Source: Eubacterium sp.
GTDB lineage: Bacteria; Bacillota; Clostridia; Oscillospirales; Acutalibacteraceae
Direction of reading: 5' to 3'
DNA: 5,962 nt
Assembly (NCBI GenBank): GCA_017543725.1
Contig: JAFYFO010000071.1
Coordinates: forward strand, 1-5,962
Shown here: positions 1 to 4,972 of the stretch, one piece after another
Numbering within the stretch: position 1 is the first letter of the stretch
How the letters are laid out: every line of letters begins with the position of its first letter
Position numbers and translations under genes: made by a program
Notes under the pieces: model-generated
Databases searched by the model: none
Told to the model about the DNA's origin: nothing
The model's input: only the letters and a program-made list of their open reading frames with translations

Positions 1-1
1 A

Positions 2-406
2 AAATATAATTCTCAAAAAATTGATATCGGAATAAATACGGATGTTCTCAGTTATTTTTCAAAGCAAAGGGGAATTGAAATTGCAATAAGAACTCTTTCT
101 CCCGATATGATTATCTGCGACGAAGTTTCAACAATTGAAGAAGTTGAGTCAATTAAATTCGGCTTTTCCTCAGGAATTGGTTTTGCGCTTTCGGTTCATA
201 TAAAAAACCGTGAGGATTTGCTGAGAAAACCCATTATAAAAACGCTTCTTGAAACAGGGGAGTTTTCATATATTATTCTGCTTGAAGACAAAACATATAA
301 GCCACTTATTATTGATTGCGGAGAGATAATTGATGAAATATGCAGGCGAGATGATTCTTATTATTTCAACAACGGGATTGGGAATTTATCTCAGTGGCAA
401 ATCTAA
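2..406 (+). CDS. spoIIIAA: Stage III sporulation protein AA, ATPase (C-terminal part, 5' end missing)
   Basis: SpoIIIAA is the cytoplasmic secretion-type (VirB11/GspE-like) ATPase of the SpoIIIA-SpoIIQ channel, acting at the mother-cell face of the engulfing membrane. The reading frame is open from base 2, so about 134 C-terminal residues are present and the start and the Walker A loop lie upstream of the window. Visible landmarks are the segment RTLSPDMIICDE, a Walker B strand ending in Asp-Glu (codons at 119-124), and downstream SVHIKNREDLLRKP. The latter matches the family pattern of a conserved His followed by a basic, Arg-Pro-containing stretch. The frame closes at TAA 404-406, well inside spoIIIAB, leaving a low-complexity tail (RRDDSYYFNNGIGNLSQWQI). 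The identity is secure because seven further spoIIIA genes follow in canonical order. Whether the natural C-terminus extends this far is less certain. Confidence 0.93.
   Translation, partial: KYNSQKIDIGINTDVLSYFSKQRGIEIAIRTLSPDMIICDEVSTIEEVESIKFGFSSGIGFALSVHIKNREDLLRKPIIKTLLETGEFSYIILLEDKTYKPLIIDCGEIIDEICRRDDSYYFNNGIGNLSQWQI
320..325 (+). promoter_or_regulatory. Ribosome binding site that fixes the spoIIIAB start
   Basis: GGAGAG lies 7 nt before ATG 333. It favours ATG 333 over the in-frame TTG directly before it at 330 (4 nt spacing) and over the internal ATG 351, whose upstream purines touch the start codon. The site lies inside the spoIIIAA coding sequence. Confidence 0.6.
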
Positions 407-797
407 GCAGAAAATCATAATCTGCAGGGATTTGATTTCGCTTTGCGACGGGCTTTTGCTTGATTTGAATTATAAAATAACCCCTGCAGGAGAACTTATT
501 GAAAGCATTGTTGAAAGCAGAAAACTCGAAAGCCTTAAATTTATCGGCAAAAATTGCCTCATCAGGCAGAAAAAGATTGATTCACCGCTTTCTGATTCAG
601 ATAATAAAGAGGTTTCTTCCTTCCTTTTTATGTTTGGAAAAAGCGATGTTGAAACACAGAAAAAACTTGTTTCAAACTTCAGGGAAAACATAAATATATC
701 ACTTAAAAAATATACGGACAAACATTCAAAAGATTCTAAATTATATATAACTTTCGGCTTGTTTTCGGGCTTGATTGTTTCAATTATATGGAGTTGA
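333..797 (+). CDS. spoIIIAB: Stage III sporulation protein AB
   Basis: SpoIIIAB is a mother-cell membrane protein of the SpoIIIA-SpoIIQ channel, structurally related to the cytoplasmic helical domain of GspF-type secretion platform proteins. It is thought to work with the SpoIIIAA ATPase. The 154-residue product has an N-terminal membrane segment (about residues 4-20, MILIISTTGLGIYL region). A helical cytoplasmic middle follows, starting with CRDLISLCDGLLLDLNYKITP; this matches the family pattern of a short helix followed by a Thr-Pro turn before the next helix. A C-terminal hydrophobic segment spans about 138-153 and ends IIWS. The length is slightly under the roughly 170 residues usual for the family. 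ATG 333 is chosen for its Shine-Dalgarno spacing. The gene overlaps spoIIIAA by 74 nt, and spoIIIAC follows after 3 nt. Confidence 0.9.
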   Translation: MKYAGEMILIISTTGLGIYLSGKSKQKIIICRDLISLCDGLLLDLNYKITPAGELIESIVESRKLESLKFIGKNCLIRQKKIDSPLSDSDNKEVSSFLFMFGKSDVETQKKLVSNFRENINISLKKYTDKHSKDSKLYITFGLFSGLIVSIIWS

Positions 798-800
798 AAA

Positions 801-995
801 ATGGACATTGGATTTATATTTAAAATTGCCGCAATAGGAATAATAATCGCCGTTTTAAACACCCTTCTCATCAGGGCGGGCAGGGAGGACCAGGCAATGC
901 TGACAACTCTTGCAGGCGTTGTTGTTGTTTTGATGATGATAATTCCGAAGATATCCGATTTGTTTTCTTCGGTGCGTTCCTTGTTTGATTTGTAA
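801..995 (+). CDS. spoIIIAC: Stage III sporulation protein AC
   Basis: SpoIIIAC is a very small integral membrane protein of the SpoIIIA channel, expected in the mother-cell membrane around the forespore. The product is 64 residues, the normal family size. It has two hydrophobic helices (about residues 5-26 and 32-58) separated by a short polar loop with the charged stretch RAGREDQ. This loop corresponds to the polar loop between the helices of Bacillus SpoIIIAC. A Shine-Dalgarno GGAG at 790-793 sits 7 nt before ATG 801, and the gene starts 3 nt after the spoIIIAB stop. Its stop overlaps the start of spoIIIAD by one base (TAATG), so the two are probably translationally coupled. Confidence 0.93.
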   Translation: MDIGFIFKIAAIGIIIAVLNTLLIRAGREDQAMLTTLAGVVVVLMMIIPKISDLFSSVRSLFDL

Positions 996-1372
996 TGAAA
1001 ATCATTGCTGTTTCGGTTTGCGCGTTTTTCTGCGCCTTGGTCTTAAAAGAAAAAAACAGGGAATTTGCAGTTATCATCAGCATTTTTGCCTCTGCGTTAA
1101 TATTCTTTTCGGTTTTAAGCGAAATGAAAAGCCTTTTTGATTACCTTGTTTCCCTTTCATCATATTCCCAAACGATAGCGGTTTATACTAAGTTGATGAT
1201 AAAGATTCTTTCGATAACGCTTTTAACTCAGATTGTTTGCGATATATGCCGCGATAACGGTGAAAACGCGCTTGCATCTGCAACTGCGCTCGGCGCAAAA
1301 ATCATTGTTGTTTCGCTGATTCTTCCGCTTTTTGAAACTGTTATAAAAATTATCGGCGGTCTTGTTAAATGA
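995..1372 (+). CDS. spoIIIAD: Stage III sporulation protein AD
   Basis: SpoIIIAD is a polytopic membrane component of the SpoIIIA-SpoIIQ channel, related to SpoIIIAC in its hydrophobic helices. The 125-residue product has hydrophobic segments at about 1-18, 24-44, 68-86 and 96-120. The best family signature is CRDNGENALASATALGAKI (about 85-103) followed by a hydrophobic stretch containing LPLFE; in relatives this region reads as an Asp-x-Gly-Glu / LA / Lys pattern leading into the last helix. There is no strong Shine-Dalgarno before ATG 995, which fits re-initiation after the spoIIIAC stop (one-base overlap). The 3' end overlaps spoIIIAE by four bases (ATGA). Confidence 0.92.
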   Translation: MKIIAVSVCAFFCALVLKEKNREFAVIISIFASALIFFSVLSEMKSLFDYLVSLSSYSQTIAVYTKLMIKILSITLLTQIVCDICRDNGENALASATALGAKIIVVSLILPLFETVIKIIGGLVK

Positions 1373-2484
1373 AAAGATTTCTATTGTTTTTTATTATTTT
1401 TCTTCTTATTCCGATTTCCGCTCTTGCCGTTGGCGATGAGAAATATAACGAACTCATTTCAGAATATGATTTGTCTGTTTTCAAAGATAACCTAAGCGCC
1501 GAAACATATGATTATTTAAAGGAACTTGGCATAGATAGTTTTGATTTCAACTCAATTTCGGCACTTGATTTCAGTGATTTTGCAAGTATTGTTTCTTCAT
1601 TTATTAAAAGCAAATTGCCCTCTCCGATTAAAGGCGCTGTTTCAATTCTTATATTTATTGTTATCTCTTCGCTTTTTCAGAGCATAAACGGCGAGGAGAG
1701 CGATTTAAACGGCGTTTTTTCAACTTGCTGTGCGCTGATAATCGGAGTTTTGCTCGCTGCGCAGATAAGCCCTGCAATTTCACTTGCTTCCTCCTGTATA
1801 AAAACCGCAGGCGATTTCATATTTGCGTTTGTTCCGGTTTTCTGCGCAATAATAATTGCATCGGGAGGCGTTTCAACTGCGCTTGCAAGCAACACAATGC
1901 TTCTTATGTTGGCGCAGGGGCTCGGTTTTATCAGCGCAAATGTTTTTATGCCTGTTATAAACTGCTTTCTCGCAATAGGTATTTCGTCTTCTCTGAGGGC
2001 TGAACTGAATCTTTCAAATCTTCTTGAATCCCTGAGAAAAGGGATAACGGGCGTTATTTCCTTTCTTTGCGCCGCGTTTGTCAGTATTCTTTCGATTAAA
2101 ACAACTGTCAGCGCAAGAGCGGACGCGCTTGGTATTCGCTCTGTAAGATTTGTTATCAGTTCGGTTGTTCCCGTTATCGGCGGTTCTGTCAGCGAAGGTC
2201 TTCTTTCGATAAACAGTTATTCTTCGCTTATTAAAAGCGGAGTCGGCATTGTCGGTATAATAGCGCTTGCGCTTTTATATCTTCCGGGCATTATTGAAAT
2301 AACGCTCTGGCGAGCGGTTATTTCTCTTTGCTCAATAGTTTGCGATGTTTTCGGAGATAACAGCGTTTCGCTTGCGCTGAAAGCGTTTAAAGATACTATG
2401 CTTCTTATCAATGTTGTTTTGATTATGTCGCTTGTGACAACGATTATTTCATTCGGTTTGCTCATAGCAGTGAGGACGGTTTGA
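1369..2484 (+). CDS. spoIIIAE: Stage III sporulation protein AE
   Basis: SpoIIIAE is the large polytopic membrane protein of the SpoIIIA-SpoIIQ channel, proposed to form part of the export platform. The product is 371 residues, a little shorter than Bacillus SpoIIIAE. It opens with a clear signal peptide: a Lys-Arg start, a hydrophobic core of residues 4-16 and an ALA cleavage-type motif at 18-20. A polar, acidic extracytoplasmic segment of about 65 residues follows. Then come roughly eight hydrophobic segments (about 89-106, 117-134, 148-166, 176-203, 225-242, 258-272, 291-328, 344-367). Conserved-looking stretches are the SPIKGA entry to the first helix, KTTVSARADALGIRSVRF (244-261) and PVIGGSVSEGL (268-278). 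The start overlaps spoIIIAD by four bases. The stop overlaps the spoIIIAF ATG by one base. Confidence 0.95.
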   Translation: MKRFLLFFIIFLLIPISALAVGDEKYNELISEYDLSVFKDNLSAETYDYLKELGIDSFDFNSISALDFSDFASIVSSFIKSKLPSPIKGAVSILIFIVISSLFQSINGEESDLNGVFSTCCALIIGVLLAAQISPAISLASSCIKTAGDFIFAFVPVFCAIIIASGGVSTALASNTMLLMLAQGLGFISANVFMPVINCFLAIGISSSLRAELNLSNLLESLRKGITGVISFLCAAFVSILSIKTTVSARADALGIRSVRFVISSVVPVIGGSVSEGLLSINSYSSLIKSGVGIVGIIALALLYLPGIIEITLWRAVISLCSIVCDVFGDNSVSLALKAFKDTMLLINVVLIMSLVTTIISFGLLIAVRTV

Positions 2485-2924
2485 TGGAGTTTTTTAAAAA
2501 TTGGAGTTTCAGCGTTTGCACGGCGCTCATTGTTTCAGCCGTGCTTTCTGTTTTCACTCCTTCGGATTCAACAAAACGCTTTTATAAAACTATGATTGCC
2601 GTTTTCATTTTTATTTCATTCGTTTATCCGCTGAAAGATTTTGATGCGGATATATTCAGGGATTTCGGAAGCGTTGATATTGCAAAAAGCGTTAATTCTT
2701 CATATGAAACAGGGATAAACAGCAGTATCACATCATTCCTTAAAGAAAAAGGAATTATCGGCGCGAGCGTTTCAAGCGAGGTTTTGTATAACGAAGATGA
2801 TAATACTGCCGAAATAAGCGCGGTAACGGTTTTCATACCCGATGAATACAGCGCTGAAGAAACAAAAGAACTCATTTTCAGCGAGTTGGGAGTTAATGCA
2901 GAGGTGATTTATCTTGGGCAATAG
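2484..2924 (+). CDS. spoIIIAF: Stage III sporulation protein AF
   Basis: SpoIIIAF is a ring-building component of the SpoIIIA channel, anchored in the mother-cell membrane with its C-terminal domain in the intermembrane space. The 146-residue product begins MEFFKNW. It has two membrane helices (about 8-24 and 33-50) joined by a short loop with TPSDSTKRFYK, matching the Pro-Ser-x-x-x-(R/K)-x-(Y/V)-x-K loop of the family. The C-terminal half (about 75-146) has the alpha-beta pattern of a ring-building motif: helix, strand AEISAVTVFI, helix AEETKELIFSEL, strand. ATG 2484 is preferred to the in-frame TTG 2481 because GAGG (2472-2475) is 8 nt upstream and the other family members begin with Met-Glu/Asp-(hydrophobic). 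It overlaps spoIIIAE by 1 nt and spoIIIAG by 11 nt. Confidence 0.92.
   Translation: MEFFKNWSFSVCTALIVSAVLSVFTPSDSTKRFYKTMIAVFIFISFVYPLKDFDADIFRDFGSVDIAKSVNSSYETGINSSITSFLKEKGIIGASVSSEVLYNEDDNTAEISAVTVFIPDEYSAEETKELIFSELGVNAEVIYLGQ
2900..2907 (+). promoter_or_regulatory. Strong ribosome binding site for the TTG start of spoIIIAG
   Basis: AGAGGTGA, a near-perfect match to the 16S rRNA 3' end, lies inside the last codons of spoIIIAF, 6 nt before TTG 2914. No in-frame ATG lies near the expected N-terminus, so this site decides the start. Confidence 0.75.
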
Positions 2925-3432
2925 CATTAAAGAAATCATTTCAAAAATCAAAAATTCCGATAAAAAGGTTAAAATTCTTTTTATTCTCGGAATAATCGGA
3001 GTTTTTCTTATAGTTCTTTCGGAAATTTCACCGCCGCCCAGTCAGAGTGAAAGCAAGCAGGACGGCAGTTACGATAAATATGTTGAATCGCTTGAAAAGG
3101 AAACCAAAGAAATAATCAGGTCGATAGACGGCGCAGGCGATTGCCTTGTTATGATAACCCTCAAGGCGTCTTCCGAAAGCGTTTATGCAAAAAATACCGA
3201 CGAAAATCATAATTCGGGTTCTTTTTCAAAATCCGATGAATATGTATTTTATAAGCAGTCAAACGGCGAAACGCCCGTTCTTGTCAAGGAATATTTTCCG
3301 CAGGTCAGCGGCGTTGCGGTTGTTTGCAGCGGCGGAGATAATTATGCGGTTAAGGAAAGCATAATAAATTGTTTAACTTCGCTTTTCGGAATTCCTTCAT
3401 CAAAAATCAGCGTATCAAAACTAAAAGGGTGA
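2914..3432 (+). CDS. spoIIIAG: Stage III sporulation protein AG, ring-building (YscJ/FliF-like)
   Basis: SpoIIIAG forms a large oligomeric ring in the intermembrane space between mother cell and forespore, with homology to the ring-building motif of the YscJ/FliF secretin-type ring proteins. The 172-residue product has a short basic cytoplasmic tail, one membrane helix (about 20-37, ILFILGIIGVFLIVL) and a Ser/Pro-rich linker. Its ring-building domain is split in two: YVESLEKETKEIIRSIDGAG plus strand CLVMITLKA (about 56-85), and KEYFPQVSGVAVVCSGGDN onward (125-169). Residues 86-120 between them are polar and correspond in position to the beta insertion seen in Bacillus SpoIIIAG. The GAGD and FPQVSGVAVV stretches match strongly conserved family positions. 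Start is TTG with a strong Shine-Dalgarno. Three cysteines (77, 138, 153) lie in the extracytoplasmic part. Confidence 0.94.
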   Translation: MGNSIKEIISKIKNSDKKVKILFILGIIGVFLIVLSEISPPPSQSESKQDGSYDKYVESLEKETKEIIRSIDGAGDCLVMITLKASSESVYAKNTDENHNSGSFSKSDEYVFYKQSNGETPVLVKEYFPQVSGVAVVCSGGDNYAVKESIINCLTSLFGIPSSKISVSKLKG

Positions 3433-3436
3433 TAAA

Positions 3437-4060
3437 ATGAATAATGAAACAGAAACCAAAAGCAGAAAAATGAAAAAAGAAAAACCGATTCTGACAGAGC
3501 AGGAAATCAAAAAGAAAAAGGCGAGAAAAACAAAACTTGCCGCCGCGTCATTTGTTTTCATTCTCTCAGTCGGAATACTCGGAAACTGGTACTATCAGAA
3601 TTCGGATTTAACATCAAATATATCTCCGATGATTGAATCCTCCGAAACAAAAACTCTCGGCGAGGCTGAGTTTGTTGCAGGCGTTGCGGAGGAGGATAAT
3701 TCAGGCGATTATTTCAATTCGGCAAGAATAAACCGTCAGAAAACGCGTGATGAATCGCTTGAAGTTCTTCAGAAGGTCGTTGATTCTTCGGAGGAAAACA
3801 GCGAGGCTAAAAACAGCGCCGCCCAAAGTATTGCAAAGATTTCAGATAACATAGCTGCGGAAAACAAAATTGAAACTCTTGTCTGCGCCAAAAACATAGA
3901 TAATTGCCTTGCGGTTATCAGCAACGAGGGCGATAAGGTTGATGTTATTGTTGATTGCAAAGAACTAAGCAAAACGATTATTATGCAGATAAAGGATATC
4001 GCAATGAAAGAGAGCGGATGCTCTTTTGAAAACATATCGGTTATACAAACAAATCAATAA
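3437..4060 (+). CDS. spoIIIAH: Stage III sporulation protein AH, SpoIIQ partner
   Basis: SpoIIIAH is the mother-cell membrane protein whose extracellular ring-building domain binds SpoIIQ from the forespore, bridging the two membranes. The 207-residue product has an unusually charged cytoplasmic N-terminus of about 33 residues, rich in Lys and Glu. One membrane helix follows (about 34-53), then a polar acidic linker (55-90). The conserved domain starts at DYFNSARINRQKTRDESLEV (91-110), which fits the family pattern YF-x-x-ARxxRxxxRDE. It continues through a second helix, strands around 158-173, and MKESGCSFENISVI (190-203), matching the usual E(T/S)G-x-x-x-ENI end. ATG 3437 has the purine stretch AAAAGGGTGA (3423-3432) just upstream. 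The gene begins 4 nt after spoIIIAG. Cysteines at 150, 157, 174 and 195 are all in the extracytoplasmic domain. No terminator is evident after its stop. Confidence 0.94.
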   Translation: MNNETETKSRKMKKEKPILTEQEIKKKKARKTKLAAASFVFILSVGILGNWYYQNSDLTSNISPMIESSETKTLGEAEFVAGVAEEDNSGDYFNSARINRQKTRDESLEVLQKVVDSSEENSEAKNSAAQSIAKISDNIAAENKIETLVCAKNIDNCLAVISNEGDKVDVIVDCKELSKTIIMQIKDIAMKESGCSFENISVIQTNQ

Positions 4061-4077
4061 AATATATAAATAAAGTA

Positions 4078-4106
4078 TTGTATATTTATTCTCTTTATGC
4101 TATAAT
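4078..4106 (+). promoter_or_regulatory. Housekeeping (sigma-A type) promoter for the Asp23-family gene
   Basis: The sequence shows -35 TTGTAT (4078-4083), exactly 17 nt of spacer, and -10 TATAAT (4101-4106) with an extended -10 TG at 4098-4099. This is close to the ideal vegetative consensus and sits in the only sizeable gap between genes. Transcription would be expected to start near 4112-4114, giving a 5' leader of about 25 nt before ATG 4138. It would give the Asp23/nusB/xseA block expression during growth, separate from the sporulation operon upstream. Confidence 0.82.
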
Positions 4107-4121
4107 ACTTTTCATTAAAGC

Positions 4122-4127
4122 AGGAGG
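4122..4127 (+). promoter_or_regulatory. Ribosome binding site for the Asp23-family gene
   Basis: AGGAGG is a perfect Shine-Dalgarno core, 10 nt before ATG 4138 and 4 nt before an in-frame TTG at 4132. It shows that translation starts here and not at an upstream TTG at 4078, which is the promoter -35 element. Confidence 0.8.
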
Positions 4128-4137
4128 CGATTTGTTT

Positions 4138-4530
4138 ATGGAAGTTAAAACATCGAATGAAAAAGGAAATCTTGTTATATCAGAGGATGTTATTTCATCA
4201 ATTGCTATTAATGCTGCTAAGGATGTTGAGGGAGTCAGTTCGTTTTCGAACAAACCCTTCGATGTTATAAGCACCATTAAAAAGGGCTCAATCAAAGTTT
4301 TAAGCCCTGTCAGAGTTATTCAGAACGGCGAGGATATAAGCGTCAGCATTTATCTGAACATTGAGCCAAACACAAAGATTAAAACCGTTGCTCAGAATGT
4401 TCAGCAAAATGTTAAGGAATCAATTCAGAATATGACGGGAAGGCTTGTTTCAAAAGTCAACGTTATTATAGCAGGAATTGATTTTGAAGAGCCCGCCGGC
4501 ACGAATGAACCTAAAGAAACTGAAAACTGA
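4138..4530 (+). CDS. Asp23/Gls24 family protein (YqhY-like)
   Basis: This is a DUF322 (Asp23/Gls24) family protein. Its position directly upstream of nusB is that of Bacillus yqhY, whose product is linked genetically to control of acetyl-CoA carboxylase, though its biochemical role is unsettled. The 130-residue product shows the family layout. It opens with GNLVISEDVISSIAINAAKDVEGV (10-33), the hallmark strand-helix stretch ending in EGV. A variable loop follows, then SVSIYLNIEPNTKIKTVAQNVQQNVKESIQNMTG (68-101), where a beta strand is followed by the long amphipathic helix. VSKVNVIIAGIDFEE (104-118) corresponds to the family's final V-x-x-VNV-x-x-x-G(I/V) strand. The C-terminus is acidic and polar. 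There is no signal peptide or membrane segment, so it is cytoplasmic. It has its own promoter and is followed by a terminator-like hairpin. Bacillus has accB-accC before yqhY; here spoIIIAH is the neighbour. Confidence 0.9.
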   Translation: MEVKTSNEKGNLVISEDVISSIAINAAKDVEGVSSFSNKPFDVISTIKKGSIKVLSPVRVIQNGEDISVSIYLNIEPNTKIKTVAQNVQQNVKESIQNMTGRLVSKVNVIIAGIDFEEPAGTNEPKETEN

Positions 4531-4536
4531 TTTTTT

Positions 4537-4570
4537 AGCCGGCTGAATAATTATTTTCAGTCGGTTTTTT
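4537..4570 (+). terminator. Intrinsic terminator-like hairpin between the Asp23-family gene and nusB
   Basis: AGCCGGCTGAA (4537-4547) pairs with TTCAGTCGGTT (4556-4566) over 11 positions with two G-T wobbles. The loop is 8 nt (TAATTATT), and six T residues run through 4565-4570. The core CCGGCTGAA/TTCAGTCGG is 9 bp. The form is that of a moderate Rho-independent terminator on the + strand. The ribosome binding site of nusB begins at the next base, so transcription of nusB from any promoter upstream of this hairpin must read through it. Confidence 0.75.
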
Positions 4571-4579
4571 GGAGTTATT

Positions 4580-4972
4580 ATGAACAGATATAAGCAAAGA
4601 GAACAAGCATTTATATTGATTTTTCAAAGCCTTTTCGGAGGTCAGACTCCCGAGGATATTATTGAGAGTTTCAGCGAATACGGCGAGGATATCGGCGATT
4701 ATTCAAAAAGAGTTTTCATCGGCGTTTATGAAAAGGCTGATGAACTTGATTCAATCATTTCCGATTATTCAACAACTTGGAAACTTTCCCGCATTTCAAA
4801 AGTCAACTTAACTGTTTTAAGACTTGCGGTTTATGAAATCAAGTATGAAAACGATGTTCCCGATTCCGTTGCAATAAATGAAGCGGTTGAACTTGCAAAA
4901 AAATATTCTTCAAAGGAAGACAGCGCGTATATAAACGGCGTGCTCGGCGCCTATTCAAGGAGCAAAGCATAA
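4580..4972 (+). CDS. nusB: Transcription antitermination protein NusB
   Basis: NusB binds boxA RNA with NusE (ribosomal protein S10) and supports antitermination on rRNA operons. The 130-residue, all-helical product is of normal size. Signature stretches are the N-terminal YKQREQAFILIFQSLF (4-19), a variant of the basic R-x-x-A-x-x-x-L-(F/Y) helix that contributes to RNA binding. Others are W67 with LSRISKVNLTVLRLAVYEIKY (69-89) and the C-terminal PDSVAINEAVELAKKYS (94-110) plus SAYINGVLG (115-123), where many homologues have F-V/I-NGVL. GGAG (4571-4574) lies 5 nt before ATG 4580. The gene sits directly behind a terminator-like hairpin. Its stop overlaps the next start by one base (TAATG), so the next gene is probably coupled to it. 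Confidence 0.95.
   Translation: MNRYKQREQAFILIFQSLFGGQTPEDIIESFSEYGEDIGDYSKRVFIGVYEKADELDSIISDYSTTWKLSRISKVNLTVLRLAVYEIKYENDVPDSVAINEAVELAKKYSSKEDSAYINGVLGAYSRSKA

Noticed and set aside
330..332. TTG 330 as the start of spoIIIAB, adding one Met
   Set aside because: ATG 333 immediately follows, has better spacing from GGAGAG (7 nt versus 4 nt) and yields the usual M-K-like N-terminus.
470..871. A 133-codon open frame on the - strand across spoIIIAB and the start of spoIIIAC
   Set aside because: It lies antisense to two well-supported genes, has no recognisable domain and no convincing ribosome binding site, and its composition is that of a reverse shadow of AT-rich coding DNA. The same applies to the other - strand frames in the window.
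2844..2880. A possible internal sigma-G type promoter before spoIIIAG (GAATA followed by CATTTTCA), as Bacillus is reported to have one before this gene
   Set aside because: The two elements are about 24 nt apart, too far for a sigma-F/G promoter, and the -10 match is poor.
4078..4137. A longer Asp23-family protein starting at TTG 4078
   Set aside because: The TTG is the -35 element of the promoter, lies upstream of the expected transcript start and has no ribosome binding site. ATG 4138 has AGGAGG and gives the normal family N-terminus.
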